Positions 1 through 14,986 are shown, counted from the stretch's first letter. The stretch: 64,000 nt of DNA from Peribacillus frigoritolerans (GCA_030562215.1 JAUPFL010000001.1:1476501-1540500); one strand, 5' to 3'. Made by a program: numbers and translations. The notes: a model not told the origin generated them from the letters alone.

Positions 1-1
1 C

Positions 2-1255
<1,254 letters not shown>

Positions 1256-1260
1256 TATAA

Positions 1261-1295
1261 AGAAGCTGACTCTAAGCGGAGTCAGCTTCTTCTTT
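1261..1295. terminator. Bidirectional Rho-independent terminator after purD
   Basis: Perfect 12-bp inverted repeat (1261-1272 with 1279-1290), 6-nt loop, T-rich on both sides. It ends purD and also faces the convergent gene ending at 1305. Confidence 0.9.
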
Positions 1296-1304
1296 AAGAA
1301 AAAC

Positions 1305-1571
1305 TTAATATAAATCAGATTGATTAGATTCATTTTCCTGTTTTCGTTCATTTGTCATCAAGTTTTGTCCGTTTTCCATCGCATCGACGACAGGACAATA
1401 ACGGAGGATTCCTTCGCCTATTTTCATGGCAGAAAGCATGACCACGATTATATAAGATTGGCTTTTCCATGGTTTTTTCACCATCTTAGCCGTAGCCCAT
1501 GTTAGAAATGTAAAACCACAAGTAATTCGCATTAATGCATTTATTATACTGATATTTTGTTTAAACTTCAT
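1305..1571 (-). CDS. DUF2892 (YgaP-like) small membrane protein
   Basis: 88 aa. Begins MKFKQNIS, followed by two hydrophobic stretches (about residues 8-25 and 38-60), the layout of the DUF2892/YgaP transmembrane family. A CP motif near residue 59 (RYCPV) is typical of the group. The C-terminus is a charged tail rich in N, E and Q. An AAGGGA-type ribosome site lies about 9 nt before the start. It stands alone on the minus strand between purD and yerA. Function unknown. Confidence 0.8.
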   Translation of the reverse strand: MKFKQNISIINALMRITCGFTFLTWATAKMVKKPWKSQSYIIVVMLSAMKIGEGILRYCPVVDAMENGQNLMTNERKQENESNQSDLY

Positions 1572-1716
1572 ATAAAATCCATCCCTTCACAAAAATTTAA
1601 CAATAATCTGGATAACATTACTGTTCTAATGGGGCAAGTATGTTACTATGAAATAAAATTGGATTGAAAATGGTTTTTTCATACATCTGTTTCTAATAAC
1701 TTATGGGGGAATGTTT

Positions 1717-3462
1717 ATGCTTGAACAGCGCTATAGATGGAAAAATAAACATCTAAGAGAACATATAGATGTGCTGGATGGCAATAGGGCACCACACATT
1801 CTGCTAAAAAATACGACTTATTTAAATCAGGCTTTACGAAAATGGGTAAAAGCGAATATATGGATATATGAAGATCGCATCATATATGTTGGCGATAAGC
1901 TTCCTGATAATATAGACCGCTGTGAAATGGTCGACTGTACAAACCAGTACTTGGTCCCGGGTTATATTGAGCCGCATTCACACCCTTCTCAATTATATAA
2001 TCCCCTTTCTTTTTCACGTTATGCATCTCATTTTGGCACAACGACATTGATCAATGATAACTTGCCGTTTCTATTGCAGTTAGATAAAAAGAAAGCGTTT
2101 TCTCTTTTGAAAGAATTACGTAACATTCCTGTAACAATGTATTGGTGGAGCCGTTTTGACGGACAAACGGAATTGATCGATGAAGATATGGTCTTTTCCC
2201 ATGGGGCCGTTAAATCATGGCTGGAGCATGATGCCGTATTACAGGGCGGGGAACTAACAGGATGGCCGAAGCTTCTTGATGGGGATGACATGATGTTGCA
2301 CTGGATTCAGGAAGCCAAGCGAATGAGGAAGAAAATAGAAGGTCACTTTCCAGGTGCTTCAGAGAAGACTTTAGCAAAAATGACCTTGTTCGGCGCCGAT
2401 TGTGATCATGAGGCAATGACAGGTGATGAAGTCATGTCACGCTTGCTGCAGGGCTATTATGTATCGTTAAGACATTCTTCGATCCGTCCGGATTTACCAA
2501 AGCTGATACAGGAAATCCATGAACTGGGCATCGACCACTATGACAAATTCTTTTATACGACAGATGGATCGCCGCCGTCCTTTTATGAAGGTGGTTTCAT
2601 AGACTGCTTGATCAAAATAGCGATAGAGCATGGAGTTCCGGTCATCGATGCTTACAACATGGCAACTATCAACATCGCACGATATTATAACATTGAATAC
2701 CTTCATGGCAATATTGCCACGGGAAGGGTAGCGAACATCAACTTCCTGACCGATGTAAAGGAACCCGCACCGGTTTCGGTAATGGCGAAAGGGAAATGGG
2801 TTAAAAGGGATGGTGAAATCATTCCGGATAAACAGGAAATCGAATGGAGTGATTTCGATTTTAAACCGCTCGATCTTGATTGGGATCTCAGTTTAAAGGA
2901 AGATTTTGAATTTTCCATGCCGTTTGGAATTGAATTGGTCAATAATGTAATTACGAAACCGTACTCCCTTGCCAATGATGTTGGACATGAAGAACTGAAC
3001 TTTGAGGATGATGAATGCTTTTTCATGCTAATCGATCGCGAAGGGAAATGGCGTATCAATACGATATTAAAAGGGTTTGCGGACAAATTGTGTGGCTTTG
3101 CCGGCTCTTATACCAATACAGGTGATATCATACTGATCGGTAAAAGGAAAAAGGATATGCATTTGGCATTTAACCGGCTGAAGGAAATCGGCGGTGGAAT
3201 CATTTTGACGGAACAAGGCAAGGTGATCCATGAACTTCCTCTGAAATTAAAGGGAGTCATGTCCACCAAGGAGGTTCCCGAATTGATAGAAGAAGAAAAT
3301 GAATTGAAACATTTACTGCGTGAGAGAGGTTATCGCTTCGCCGATCCTGTGTATACCCTTTCATTCTTTTCGACAACCCATCTGCCATATATAAGGCTGA
3401 CCCAGCGAGGAGTATATGATGTAATGAATAAAACTATACTCTTTCCTACTATAATGCGTTAA
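1717..3462 (+). CDS. yerA: Adenine deaminase-related amidohydrolase YerA
   Basis: Amidohydrolase-superfamily protein of the YerA branch, related to adenine deaminase; its own substrate is not proven. The metal-binding HxH lies in PGYIEPHSHP near residue 85, after an N-terminal composite beta domain. Further conserved pieces are the EGH motif near residue 205 and TTDGSPPS near residue 280, and a C-terminal adenine-deaminase-like domain follows. I prefer the ATG at 1717: GGGGGA at 1705-1710 sits 6 nt ahead of it but touches the ATG at 1711. 581 aa, intact. Followed by yerB after 43 bp, the B. subtilis order. Confidence 0.9.
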   Translation: MLEQRYRWKNKHLREHIDVLDGNRAPHILLKNTTYLNQALRKWVKANIWIYEDRIIYVGDKLPDNIDRCEMVDCTNQYLVPGYIEPHSHPSQLYNPLSFSRYASHFGTTTLINDNLPFLLQLDKKKAFSLLKELRNIPVTMYWWSRFDGQTELIDEDMVFSHGAVKSWLEHDAVLQGGELTGWPKLLDGDDMMLHWIQEAKRMRKKIEGHFPGASEKTLAKMTLFGADCDHEAMTGDEVMSRLLQGYYVSLRHSSIRPDLPKLIQEIHELGIDHYDKFFYTTDGSPPSFYEGGFIDCLIKIAIEHGVPVIDAYNMATINIARYYNIEYLHGNIATGRVANINFLTDVKEPAPVSVMAKGKWVKRDGEIIPDKQEIEWSDFDFKPLDLDWDLSLKEDFEFSMPFGIELVNNVITKPYSLANDVGHEELNFEDDECFFMLIDREGKWRINTILKGFADKLCGFAGSYTNTGDIILIGKRKKDMHLAFNRLKEIGGGIILTEQGKVIHELPLKLKGVMSTKEVPELIEEENELKHLLRERGYRFADPVYTLSFFSTTHLPYIRLTQRGVYDVMNKTILFPTIMR

Positions 3463-3505
3463 AATATAAGAGAAGAAATGGCTAATAAATCAGAGGAGTG
3501 GAAAG

Positions 3506-4542
3506 ATGAATTTTAAGAGAGTTCTTTTCATCGTTATTGCTATTTTCCTGCTGGCAGGCTGTTCGACTAAAGAAGATCCTGCATCGGATGACAGTAAGCC
3601 GAAAGACCAAGCTGTCATCAAAAATACAGATGTGAAAAATGAACCTTCCAATGAGTTTCCACTTACAGGTATAGCCACCGAAGCAGGCAGTGAACGAAGG
3701 GCTGCAGCAGTGATGATTAATAATCATCCGGAAGCACGCCCACAATCGGGCCTCTCAGAAGCCGATATGGTTTACGAAATGCTCGCAGAAGGTGACATAA
3801 CCAGATTTTTAGCTATCTTCCAAAGTGAAATGCCAAGCCAAATCGGTCCGATCCGGAGTGCAAGGGACTATTATATCGAATTGGCTAAAGGCCTTGATTG
3901 CATCTATGTCTGTCATGGGAATAGCCCCGAGGCAAAACCATGCTGGACAAAGGGTATATTGATAACTTGAACGGATTATATTATGATGGTACTTTGTTTC
4001 AACGTTCGGCAGATCGAAAAGCACCGCATAATTCCTACACCTCCTTTAAGGATATCCAAAAAGGTGCAAAGGAAAAGGGATATGAGTTGAATGGTGCACC
4101 GGAGCCTTATGCTTTCCTTACAAAGGAAGAGGCAGCTGGACTTCAAGGGGAACCGGCATTGAAAACCGAGGTTTCCTACGGATCAGACGAGTATGATGTA
4201 CAGTATGAATACGAAGCCACGGAAGAGAAATATAAACGTTATTCGAATGGAGAGCAAACAGTCGAGCATAAATCGAATAAACCTATTTTACTGGATAATA
4301 TATTGATCATTGAGGCTGCTCATCAAGTGATCGACGATAAAGGGCGTCGTAAAATCGACTTGAAAAGTGGCGGAAATGGTTATTTACTTCAAAAAGGAAA
4401 AGCGAATGAAGTAGAATGGGTTAGTAAGGATGGTCGGATTACACCAGTGAAAAACGATAAGGAAGTAGGGTTGATTCCAGGGAAAACTTGGATCAATATT
4501 ATTCCGGATGATCCTGGTTTAGTAGGAGACGTCTCATTTTGA
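3506..4542 (+). CDS. yerB: DUF3048 lipoprotein YerB (frame broken by 1-base loss)
   Basis: Predicted membrane-anchored lipoprotein: short basic N-terminus, hydrophobic run and lipobox LLAGC with the lipidated cysteine at residue 19. The DUF3048 N-terminal half contains SDMVYE-like and IGPIRSARDY segments, and the C-terminal half ends with the family motif GKTWINIIP. The frame shifts within AAAA at 3934-3937; one more A joins NSPEAK to MLDKGY exactly as in the family. A good GAGGAG ribosome site precedes the start. Function unknown; co-oriented with yerA and yerC. Confidence 0.88.
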
Positions 4543-4568
4543 TACCCATGAAATTGAGGGGGAGTAAC

Positions 4569-4883
4569 ATGCAAATTGATAAGTTAAGAGGAAAAGAAAC
4601 GGATCAGCTGTTTAAGTCGATCCTTTCCTTGCGTGATTTGGACGAATGCTATCGATTTTTTGATGATTTATGCACAGTTAATGAAATTTCATCATTGGCA
4701 CAGCGTCTTGAAGTAGCCCGCATGCTTGAAGAAGGAAAAACCTATCATAAGATCGAAACGGAAACGGGTGCAAGCACGGCTACGATTTCCAGGGTCAAAC
4801 GCTGCTTGAACTACGGAAATGATGCTTATTCCATGGCTCTGAACCGTATTAAGGATAACGTAGAGGAAACAAAAGAATCTTAA
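4569..4883 (+). CDS. yerC: YerC, TrpR-like DNA-binding protein
   Basis: 104 aa. All-helical TrpR/YerC-YecD family protein: the helix-turn-helix is in the second half, with LAQRLEVARML followed by YHKIETETGASTATISRV. The start at 4569 is chosen because GGGGGAG lies just upstream; the longer open frame from 4539 has no ribosome site and overlaps yerB. Expected to act as a cytosolic transcription regulator; its ligand and targets are not known from the sequence. Ends at a strong terminator. Confidence 0.88.
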   Translation: MQIDKLRGKETDQLFKSILSLRDLDECYRFFDDLCTVNEISSLAQRLEVARMLEEGKTYHKIETETGASTATISRVKRCLNYGNDAYSMALNRIKDNVEETKES

Positions 4884-4900
4884 TTCTTTCGATTATAATA

Positions 4901-4935
4901 AAAAGCCGGGGAATTCATATCCCGGCTTTTTATTT
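4901..4935 (+). terminator. Terminator after yerC
   Basis: 10-bp perfect stem (4901-4910 with 4921-4930), 10-nt loop, T run. The following 160 bp up to pcrB hold a TATAAT at 5060-5065 without a convincing -35 box, and nothing else I recognise. Confidence 0.9.
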
Positions 4936-5097
4936 TGAGTTCCCTCATTGCCGGCTGTCTTTCAGCAGTATCCATGTTATATTGGATTTTAGATTCAGAG
5001 GTTCCATTTGGTAATAACATTTTATCGATACTTCTCTTTTTAATGAAAAATCTTAATGCTATAATGGTGTAATGGGAAGTGTGAATGGAGGATTATA

Positions 5098-5781
5098 ATG
5101 TACGATTTTCGCGAGTGGAAACATGTTTTTAAACTCGATCCAAATAAAGAAATAAGTGATGAGGCACTTGAGAAAGTCTGTGAATCAGGTACTGATGCAA
5201 TCATGGTCGGGGGAACGGATGGAATCACGCTTGAGAATGTGCTTCATTTAATGGCACGTGTCAGACGATATACCGTCCCCTGTGTGATGGAAATTTCTTC
5301 AGTTGAAACGGTGACGCCAGGGTTTGATTTATATTTCATTCCGAGTGTCCTGAATAGCACCAACCCGGATTGGATGATGAAACTGCATCAGCAAGCAGTC
5401 AAGGAATACGGATACCTTTTGAATTGGGATGAAATTTTCGTTGAAGGGTATTGTATCCTGAATCCTGAGTGCAAGGCCGCCCAATTGACGAAAGCCAATA
5501 CCGATTTGGATATGGATGATGTGGGTGCATACGCTATGATGGCAGAAAAGATGTTCAACCTGCCGATTTTTTATTTGGAATACAGCGGTGATTATGGCGA
5601 TGTCCAGGTGGTGGAAGCGGCCAAAGAGAGTTTGGAGGATACCGTACTATTCTATGGCGGTGGGATAAAATCGGTTGAAGAGGCCAAAGAAATGTCTAAG
5701 ATTGCGGATGTCATCGTTGTCGGCAATGTGATTTATGAAGATTTGAAAGTGGCACTTGCAACAGTTACGGCTGTTAAATGA
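5098..5781 (+). CDS. pcrB: Heptaprenylglyceryl phosphate synthase PcrB
   Basis: Cytosolic TIM-barrel prenyltransferase. In Bacillaceae it condenses heptaprenyl diphosphate with sn-glycerol-1-phosphate, giving an archaeal-type ether lipid. Family markers: FKLDPNK near residue 13, VGGTDG (about 39-44), the YLEYSGDYG segment (about 160) and FYGGGIKS near the C-terminus, which forms the phosphate site. 227 aa, usual length, intact. GGAGG at 5087-5091 fixes the start. pcrA follows after about 60 bp, as in other Bacilli. Confidence 0.96.
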   Translation: MYDFREWKHVFKLDPNKEISDEALEKVCESGTDAIMVGGTDGITLENVLHLMARVRRYTVPCVMEISSVETVTPGFDLYFIPSVLNSTNPDWMMKLHQQAVKEYGYLLNWDEIFVEGYCILNPECKAAQLTKANTDLDMDDVGAYAMMAEKMFNLPIFYLEYSGDYGDVQVVEAAKESLEDTVLFYGGGIKSVEEAKEMSKIADVIVVGNVIYEDLKVALATVTAVK

Positions 5782-5842
5782 AAACATGTAATAAATATAG
5801 TATACTAAAACAGAAACGAATGTTCGTATAGGTGGTGTGATA

Positions 5843-8089
5843 ATGCAATATTTAGCGGAAAAATTATTAATAGGTTTGAATGAACAGCAACAAAAAGCAG
5901 TGAAAGCAACAGATGGTCCACTTTTAATCATGGCTGGGGCAGGAAGTGGAAAGACGCGTGTGCTGACTCACCGGATAGCTTACTTGATGGTCGAGAAGGA
6001 AATAGCGCCTTGGAACATCCTTGCAATCACGTTCACCAACAAAGCGGCACGTGAGATGAAGGAGAGGATCCGTGCCATACTTGGCGGTGCGTCCGAAGAT
6101 ATCTGGATTTCGACTTTCCACTCGATGTGTGTCCGTATTTTACGAAGAGATATCGACCGTATCGGATTTAATAGGAACTTTTCGATATTGGATACGACGG
6201 ATCAGCAATCGGTCATAAAACAAATCATGAAAGACCGTAATATGGATACAAAGAAATATGATTATCGTGCCATTTTGGGTAGCATCAGTTCAGCGAAAAA
6301 TGAATTGGTCGGGCCGGAAGAGTACCTAAAGACGGCGTCTGATTACTTCACTAAAGTAACTGCCGATGTCTATACGGAATATCAAAAACGGCTGCGTAAA
6401 AATTCAGCGCTCGATTTCGATGATTTGATCATGATGACGATTCAATTGTTCCAGCTCGTACCTGAGGTGCTTGAATATTATCAGCGTAAATTTCAATACA
6501 TTCATGTAGATGAGTACCAAGATACGAACAGGGCTCAATATATGCTTGTTAAACTATTGGCTTCACGCTTCCGTAATCTCTGTGTCGTCGGGGATTCCGA
6601 TCAATCGATCTATCGTTGGCGCGGTGCGGACATTGCGAATATCCTTTCATTTGAAAAAGATTATCCGAATGCAAACATGATTTTCCTTGAACAGAATTAC
6701 CGCTCGACGAAAAAGATCCTTGCAGCGGCGAATAAGGTTATCGATAACAATCAAAACCGTAAGCCGAAAAATCTTTGGACCGAGAATGCAGATGGCAATA
6801 AGATATTCTATTACCGTGCGGACAATGAACAAGGGGAAGCACAATTCGTAGCCGGAAAGATAAATGAGTTAGTTCAGGACGGCAGCAGGAAATATTCAGA
6901 TATAGCAATACTTTACAGAACGAATGCACAATCACGTGTCATGGAGGAAGTTCTGCTTAAATCCAATATAAATTATGCAATAGTCGGGGGCACTAAGTTC
7001 TATGACCGTAAAGAGATTAAGGATTTACTTGCCTATCTTCGCCTTATTGCGAATCCTGATGATGACATCAGCCTTCGCCGTGTAATCAATGTACCAAAAC
7101 GCGGAATTGGTGCAACTTCGATGGATAAAGTGGCAGATTATGCAGATCAATATGATGTTTCCATATATAAAGCACTGGAGTCTGTGGAAATGGCAGGGAT
7201 AAGCGGGAAGGCTACCAAAGCGGCAAGGGAATTCCATACGCTGATCACGAACTATACAAATCAGCAGGAGTACTTATCCGTGACGGAACTTGTGGAAGAA
7301 GTCATCAAGAAAACCGGTTACCGTGAGATGCTGCAGGCAGAAAAAACGATTGAATCACAAAGCCGGCTTGAAAATATAGATGAGTTTTTATCTGTTACGA
7401 AAGCATTCGAAGATAACAGCGAGGACAAATCATTGGTGGGCTTTTTGACTGACCTTGCGTTGGTTGCCGATATAGACCAACTTGACGAGAATACCGAAGA
7501 AGCTACAAATATGGTAACTTTGATGACATTGCATTCAGCGAAGGGACTTGAATATCCGGTGGTCTTTCTATTGGGCCTTGAAGAAGGGGTTTTCCCTCAC
7601 AGCCGCTCGCTTATGGATGAAGAGGAGATGGAAGAAGAACGCCGTCTGGCTTATGTGGGAATTACAAGGGCCGAAAATGAACTATTCATAAGCAATGCCC
7701 AAATGCGGACATTGTATGGACGGACGAGCATGAATCCCGTTTCACGTTTCATCTGCGAAATACCAGAGGAACTTCTCGAAGACTTAAAACCGAAACCTGC
7801 TCCTAGAGCTAGGCAAACGCCTTTCAGCTCTTCGAGAACTGGGTCTCCTTCAACAGCTTCAACAAGAAAAGTGCCTGCCTTTGGAAAAGCTGTTTCTTCA
7901 CCATCCGCAACGGGCGGTGAAGAAATCGGCTGGGCTGTCGGTGACCGTGCATCCCATAAAAAATGGGGTATAGGAACCGTAGTGAGCGTAAAAGGGGAAG
8001 GCGAAGGAAAGGAATTGGATATTGCCTTTCCAAGTCCAATCGGCATCAAACGCCTATTGGCGAAATTTGCACCAGTTGAAAAAGCATAA
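5843..8089 (+). CDS. pcrA: ATP-dependent DNA helicase PcrA
   Basis: 3'-5' superfamily I helicase of repair and plasmid replication. All motifs are present in order: Q motif LNEQQQKAV, Walker A GAGSGKT (about residue 34), Walker [24 protein letters not shown], the LHSAKGLE motif V and AYVGITRA motif VI. The C-terminal Tudor-like domain ([15 protein letters not shown]) contacts RNA polymerase in the family. ATG 5843 is preferred over GTG 5837 because GGTGGTG overlaps the latter. 748 aa, intact. Confidence 0.97.
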   Translation: MQYLAEKLLIGLNEQQQKAVKATDGPLLIMAGAGSGKTRVLTHRIAYLMVEKEIAPWNILAITFTNKAAREMKERIRAILGGASEDIWISTFHSMCVRILRRDIDRIGFNRNFSILDTTDQQSVIKQIMKDRNMDTKKYDYRAILGSISSAKNELVGPEEYLKTASDYFTKVTADVYTEYQKRLRKNSALDFDDLIMMTIQLFQLVPEVLEYYQRKFQYIHVDEYQDTNRAQYMLVKLLASRFRNLCVVGDSDQSIYRWRGADIANILSFEKDYPNANMIFLEQNYRSTKKILAAANKVIDNNQNRKPKNLWTENADGNKIFYYRADNEQGEAQFVAGKINELVQDGSRKYSDIAILYRTNAQSRVMEEVLLKSNINYAIVGGTKFYDRKEIKDLLAYLRLIANPDDDISLRRVINVPKRGIGATSMDKVADYADQYDVSIYKALESVEMAGISGKATKAAREFHTLITNYTNQQEYLSVTELVEEVIKKTGYREMLQAEKTIESQSRLENIDEFLSVTKAFEDNSEDKSLVGFLTDLALVADIDQLDENTEEATNMVTLMTLHSAKGLEYPVVFLLGLEEGVFPHSRSLMDEEEMEEERRLAYVGITRAENELFISNAQMRTLYGRTSMNPVSRFICEIPEELLEDLKPKPAPRARQTPFSSSRTGSPSTASTRKVPAFGKAVSSPSATGGEEIGWAVGDRASHKKWGIGTVVSVKGEGEGKELDIAFPSPIGIKRLLAKFAPVEKA

Positions 8090-8114
8090 GCTATTAATAC
8101 GCTCCTACTGGTAA

Positions 8115-10197
<2,083 letters not shown>

Positions 10198-10208
10198 GAG
10201 GTGTAGCT

Positions 10209-11377
10209 ATGAGGAAACACTCTATTTTGGGGATGATTCTTATACTGCTTCTTGCTGGATGTGCGCCTAGTTTCGAGGATAAGCAAGAGGTAGTTCAAGA
10301 CTCCAAAGACAAAAAAGAAACGGCAATTATTCCGAAGTATAAAATTTCGGAAGAATATTATCAAACAATCCTACCGTTTGAACCATCAAAAGCACGCGGT
10401 TTGGTCGTATCCAATCTAAATACCCGATATGACATTGAAGAATTCGAAAATGGATTGATGCGGTTGGCGCAAACCCAATTCGATCCGGAAGATTACCTTT
10501 TTCAAGAGGGGCAAATGCTGGATAGTTCCACCATATCTTCCTGGCTGAACAGAAAATATACCGATAGTCAGTTGAAAGAAAAGAAAAAGAAAGCCTCAGA
10601 GAACCTTGGCTTGAATCCGGTTGATCCAGGTAAAGGTGACATTGATAAGCGAAATGAAGAAAATCCGATTTACCTTGCCCATATTTTAGAACATAATTAC
10701 TTGGTGAAAACAAAAGATAATTCAGTGAGCCTTGGCGGAGTTGTAATCGGTCTTGCGTTGAATTCAGTGCATTACTATCAAAAAGAGGCATTCGGTGCCA
10801 CCTATGAAAATAAAATCGATAGTAAAAAGCTAAAGCAAGAAGGGGAGAAAATTGCTGCAGAAGTCTTAAAAAGGCTGCGTAAAATGGATAAGCTGAAAAA
10901 TGTTCCGATTACGATTGCCTTATTCGAGCAAAATGAAAAATCTTCAGTAGTCCCTGGGAATTTCATTTCCTATACAAATATCGATAAAAACTCTGACAAT
11001 ATTGGAAAATGGACGAACTTGGACGAAGAGTATTTCCTATTTCCTTCTGCTGCTGCTGAAAAAAATACCGTGATGACGTCAATACTTTCACGAACTTTAA
11101 AGAAGATGTCGAAGAATACTTCCCTAACTTTAACGGAGTCATCGGCAGGGCGTTCTATATGGATGATCAATTGCAAAGCCTGAACATCGATATCCCGATT
11201 CAATTTTATGGGAACTCGGAAGCTATCGGCTTTACCCAATATGTTGCTGGGCTCATAATGGAACGTTTCCCGAACTATATTGCCGTACAGGTATCCATTA
11301 CGTCTGTAAATGGACCTGAAGCGCTCATAGTCCGTGAAGCAAATCAGGACGAACCAACCGTGCATATATACGAATGA
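10209..11377 (+). CDS. camS: CamS-family lipoprotein (YerH)
   Basis: Sex-pheromone-precursor-like lipoprotein. Signal peptide with lipobox LLAGC (cysteine about residue 18) and a CamS domain over the rest; conserved PSxxRGL and ARGLVVSNL-like segments are near residues 55-70. The frame shifts in the seven-A run at 11059-11065; one more A restores EKKYRDDVNTF and joins the C-terminal part (VIGRAFYMDD). It follows ligA by 11 bp, the same pairing as in B. subtilis. Outer face of the membrane; molecular function unknown. Confidence 0.9.
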
Positions 11378-11409
11378 AAAAAGATGAAGCTTAGCGGCTT
11401 CATCTTTTT
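11378..11409 (+). terminator. Terminator after camS
   Basis: 13-bp perfect stem (11378-11390 with 11397-11409), 6-nt loop, T run inside the right arm. The stop codon of camS abuts the left arm. Confidence 0.9.
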
Positions 11410-11644
11410 GCGACCTGCTTTTCATTGAAACCTATTTCCTTGTGGACTTCAAATAACCTTTAACAAGGAACAAAAATATAAACCCTTCCATCTTAGGGAA
11501 CAAGTGCTTTAAAAAAGGAAACATTTGTCGGATTTTAAAAGCCTTATTGTCATTTCCCCGGAAATTTCGGCAACTTTCCCATATTTCCCGGAAAATATCT
11601 CTTTTTCCTTATGAAATAATTGAATTTCGACAATGTATCTCTTG

Positions 11645-11674
11645 TTGCTTTACTGTGCAATAGTTTGATATGAT
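11645..11674 (+). promoter_or_regulatory. Probable sigma-A promoter of gatCAB
   Basis: TTGCTT at 11645-11650 and TATGAT at 11669-11674, 18 nt apart, in an otherwise empty 335-bp gap (11410-11744). The rest of the gap is AT-rich and I see no gene in it. Confidence 0.5.
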
Positions 11675-11744
11675 TTAAGCGTTAATTATTTGGAGAAAAG
11701 CGACGAAATTCAGTCGATTTGGATATTTTTCGGAGGTGAAGAGA

Positions 11745-12035
11745 ATGTCACGTATTTCTATGGAACAAGTTAAACACGTTGCCCATTTGGCCCGTTTGGC
11801 CATTACGGAAGAAGAAGCAAAACAGTTTCAGCATCAGCTTGACCAAATGATTTCATTCGCAGAGCAGTTGAATGAGCTTGATACGGATCAAGTTAACCCG
11901 ACTTCTCACGTTTTGGATATGAAGAATGTTATGCGCGAAGATGTCGCAAAACCGGGATTGCCAGTGGAAGAAGTAGTTAAAAATGCACCGGATAGCAAAG
12001 AAGGATATATCCGTGTACCATCTATAATTGAATAA
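11745..12035 (+). CDS. gatC: Asp/Glu-tRNA amidotransferase subunit C
   Basis: Small subunit that wraps and stabilises GatA in the GatCAB complex, which turns mischarged Glu-tRNA(Gln) into Gln-tRNA(Gln). 96 aa with the family opening [13 protein letters not shown] and the closing [11 protein letters not shown]...[17 protein letters not shown] at 11732-11738 selects ATG 11745 over the upstream GTG at 11736. First gene of the gatCAB operon; gatA follows after 10-12 bp. Confidence 0.96.
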   Translation: MSRISMEQVKHVAHLARLAITEEEAKQFQHQLDQMISFAEQLNELDTDQVNPTSHVLDMKNVMREDVAKPGLPVEEVVKNAPDSKEGYIRVPSIIE

Positions 12036-12047
12036 GGAGGGACAATG

Positions 12048-13508
12048 ATGTCGTTGTTCGAACAAAAGGTTTCTGAGCTTCATGAACGCTTACATAAGAA
12101 AGAGATAAGTGTCACTGATCTTGTTGACGAATCGTATAAGCGGATCGGACAGGTAGAGGACAAGGTGAAGGCATTTTTGACACTTGATGAAGAAAACGCC
12201 CGCAATCAAGCAAAACGATTGGATGATCAATTGGTAAAAGGCGAGAACGAAGGCGCTTTATTTGGTATGCCAATCGGAGTGAAGGATAATATTGTCACTA
12301 AAAATTTGCGTACGACTTGCGCGAGCAAAATTTTGGAGAACTTTGATCCAATCTATGATGCAACAGTTGTCCAAAAGCTACAGAAGGCAGAAACGGTTAC
12401 GATCGGGAAATTGAATATGGATGAGTTTGCGATGGGTTCTTCCAATGAGAACTCCGCATTTCAGGCAACACGCAACCCTTGGAACACGGAATATGTGCCA
12501 GGCGGTTCTTCGGGTGGTTCAGCTGCATCTGTCGCTTCCGGTGAAGTCCTATTCTCTTTAGGTTCCGATACGGGTGGATCGATCCGCCAACCAGCGGCAT
12601 ATTGTGGAGTCGTCGGCTTAAAACCTACATATGGACGGGTTTCCCGATTCGGACTTGTAGCATTTGCGTCTTCATTGGACCAAATCGGGCCAGTTACAAG
12701 AACTGTTGAAGATAACGCTTATTTGCTTGAAGCGATTTCGGGTGTAGATCCAATGGATTCGACCTCTGCAAATGTTGACGTGCCGAATTTTGTGAATTCA
12801 TTAACAGGCGATGTTAGAGGATTGAAAATAGCTGTGCCTAAAGAATATCTTGGCGAAGGCGTTGGTGAGGAAGCGCGTAATTCCGTACTTGAAGCGTTAA
12901 AAGTATTAGAGGGTCTTGGAGCTGAATGGGAAGAGGTATCCTTGCCGCATTCCAAATATGCTTTAGCTGCCTATTATCTGCTATCTTCATCGGAAGCTTC
13001 GGCTAACCTTTCACGTTTTGACGGTGTGCGTTACGGACATCGTACAGATAATGCAGAAACTCTTATAGAAATGTATAAGCAAACCCGTGCAGAAGGATTC
13101 GGTGACGAAGTGAAACGCCGTATCATGCTTGGGACGTTCTCCTTAAGTTCCGGTTATTATGATGCTTATTATAAAAAGGCTCAAAAAGTACGTACATTAA
13201 TCAAAAAAGACTTTGAAGATGTCTTTGAAAAATACGATGTCATCGTTGGGCCGACTACACCTACGCCTGCATTTAAAATTGGTGAAAAAGTCGACGATCC
13301 ATTAACGATGTATGCTAATGATATCTTGACGATTCCAGTCAATCTTGCTGGTGTACCGGGTATATCTGTGCCATGTGGATTCGCAGCGAATGGTCTTCCG
13401 CTTGGACTGCAAATGATTGGGAAGCATTTTGATGAAAGCACGATTTACCGCGCTGCTCACGCATTTGAGCAAGCAACAGATTTTCATAAACAATTTCCTA
13501 AGCTGTAA
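12048..13508 (+). CDS. gatA: Asp/Glu-tRNA amidotransferase subunit A
   Basis: Amidase-signature glutaminase subunit that releases ammonia from glutamine for GatB. The catalytic Ser-cisSer-Lys set is visible: lysine in GVKDNI (about residue 78), [11 protein letters not shown] (about 150) and the nucleophile region [12 protein letters not shown] (about 173). Two adjacent ATGs (12045, 12048) follow AAGGAGGG; 12048 has the better spacing. Intact, about 485 aa. gatB follows after 12 bp. Confidence 0.96.
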   Translation: MSLFEQKVSELHERLHKKEISVTDLVDESYKRIGQVEDKVKAFLTLDEENARNQAKRLDDQLVKGENEGALFGMPIGVKDNIVTKNLRTTCASKILENFDPIYDATVVQKLQKAETVTIGKLNMDEFAMGSSNENSAFQATRNPWNTEYVPGGSSGGSAASVASGEVLFSLGSDTGGSIRQPAAYCGVVGLKPTYGRVSRFGLVAFASSLDQIGPVTRTVEDNAYLLEAISGVDPMDSTSANVDVPNFVNSLTGDVRGLKIAVPKEYLGEGVGEEARNSVLEALKVLEGLGAEWEEVSLPHSKYALAAYYLLSSSEASANLSRFDGVRYGHRTDNAETLIEMYKQTRAEGFGDEVKRRIMLGTFSLSSGYYDAYYKKAQKVRTLIKKDFEDVFEKYDVIVGPTTPTPAFKIGEKVDDPLTMYANDILTIPVNLAGVPGISVPCGFAANGLPLGLQMIGKHFDESTIYRAAHAFEQATDFHKQFPKL

Positions 13509-13520
13509 GGGGTGAAAATA

Positions 13521-14949
13521 ATGGACTTTGAAACGGTGATTGGTCTAGAAGTACACGTAGAATTAAAAACGGATTCTAAAATTTTCTCAGCGAGCCCAAA
13601 TCATTTTGGTGCCGCTCCAAATAGTAACACGACTGTAATTGACCTAGGCTACCCAGGTGTATTGCCTGTCGTCAATAAAAAGGCTGTTGATTTTGCAATG
13701 AAGGCTGCAATTGCCCTGAATTGCGAAGTGGCGGAAATTACGAAATTCGACCGGAAAAACTATTTTTACCCGGACAATCCTAAAGCATACCAAATTTCAC
13801 AGTTCGATCAACCGATCGGTGAGCATGGTTGGATTGAAATCGAAGTGGGCGGCAAGAAAAAGAAAATTGGCATTACCCGCATTCATATGGAAGAGGATGC
13901 TGGAAAGCTGACACATAAAGGGAACTATTCACTTTGTGATTATAACCGCCAAGGTACGCCTCTTGTTGAAATCGTATCCGAACCGGATATCACTTCCCCG
14001 GAAGAAGCATATGCTTATTTGGAAAAGTTGAAATCCATCATTCAATACACCGGCGTTTCCGATTGTAAAATGGAAGAAGGCTCACTTCGTTGTGATGCTA
14101 ACATTTCCTTGAAACCAGTTGGTAAAAAAAGAATTCGGTACGAAAACCGAATTGAAAAACTTGAACTCATTCAACTTCGTTCGCAAAGGGTTGGAGCATG
14201 AAGAAATCCGACAAGCGGAAATCTTGAATGAAGGCGGCATAATCGAACAGGAAACTCGCCGTTTCGACGAAGCTACAGGCAGAACCGTACTAATGCGAAT
14301 TAAGGAAGGCTCCGATGATTACCGTTACTTCCCGGAACCGGACTTATTGACGATCCATATCGATGAAGAATGGAAAGCGCGTATCGCTGCCGAGATTCCG
14401 GAACTTCCGGATGCCCGGAAAAAACGCTATGTCGAAGAATTTGGCTTACCTGAATATGATGCAGCCGTTTTAACGGTGACGAAAGAAAGTGCTGATTTCT
14501 TTGAAGCGACAGTCGCTTCAGGCGCGGATGCAAAACTAGCATCCAACTGGATCATGGGTGAAGTTTCCGCTTTCTTGAATGCAGAAGGCAAAGAGCTGCA
14601 TGATGTCAAATTGACTGCTGAATCGTTGGCTGGAATGATCAAGCTGATTGAAGATGGCACGATTTCTTCTAAAATCGCTAAAAAAGTTTTCAAAGAATTG
14701 ATTGAAAACGGAGGGGATGCTGAAACGATCGTCAAGGAGAAGGGACTAGTCCAAATTTCCGACGAAGGCGCATTGCGTACAGCCGTTGAAGAAGCATTGA
14801 ATAATAACCCGCAATCAATTGAAGATTTTAAAGCCGGTAAACAAAAAGCAATCGGCTTCCTTGTCGGGCAGATTATGAAAGCTACAAAAGGACAAGCCAA
14901 TCCACAACTTGTTAATAAAATTTTGGTGGAAGAAATCAATAAACGTTAA
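13521..14949 (+). CDS. gatB: Asp/Glu-tRNA amidotransferase subunit B (1-base gain)
   Basis: Kinase/amidase subunit that activates and amidates the mischarged tRNA. Opens with [12 protein letters not shown] and carries [19 protein letters not shown] and EEDAGKLTH, all family signatures; the C-terminal helical and tail domains contact tRNA. Seven A's at 14124-14130 are one too many; with six, [16 protein letters not shown] reads straight through. The gene is therefore expected to be whole. A GGGG ribosome site lies before ATG 13521. Confidence 0.95.
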
Positions 14950-14954
14950 TATTG

Positions 14955-14986
14955 ACCGTATCACTTTTAAAGTGGTACGGTTTTCT
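14955..14986 (+). terminator. Terminator after gatB
   Basis: 10-bp stem (14955-14964 with 14972-14981) containing one G-T pair, 7-nt loop and a following T-rich tract. Confidence 0.8.

Noticed and set aside
5060..5065. TATAAT as a pcrB promoter
   Set aside because: No acceptable -35 box at 16-18 nt; left as a note only.
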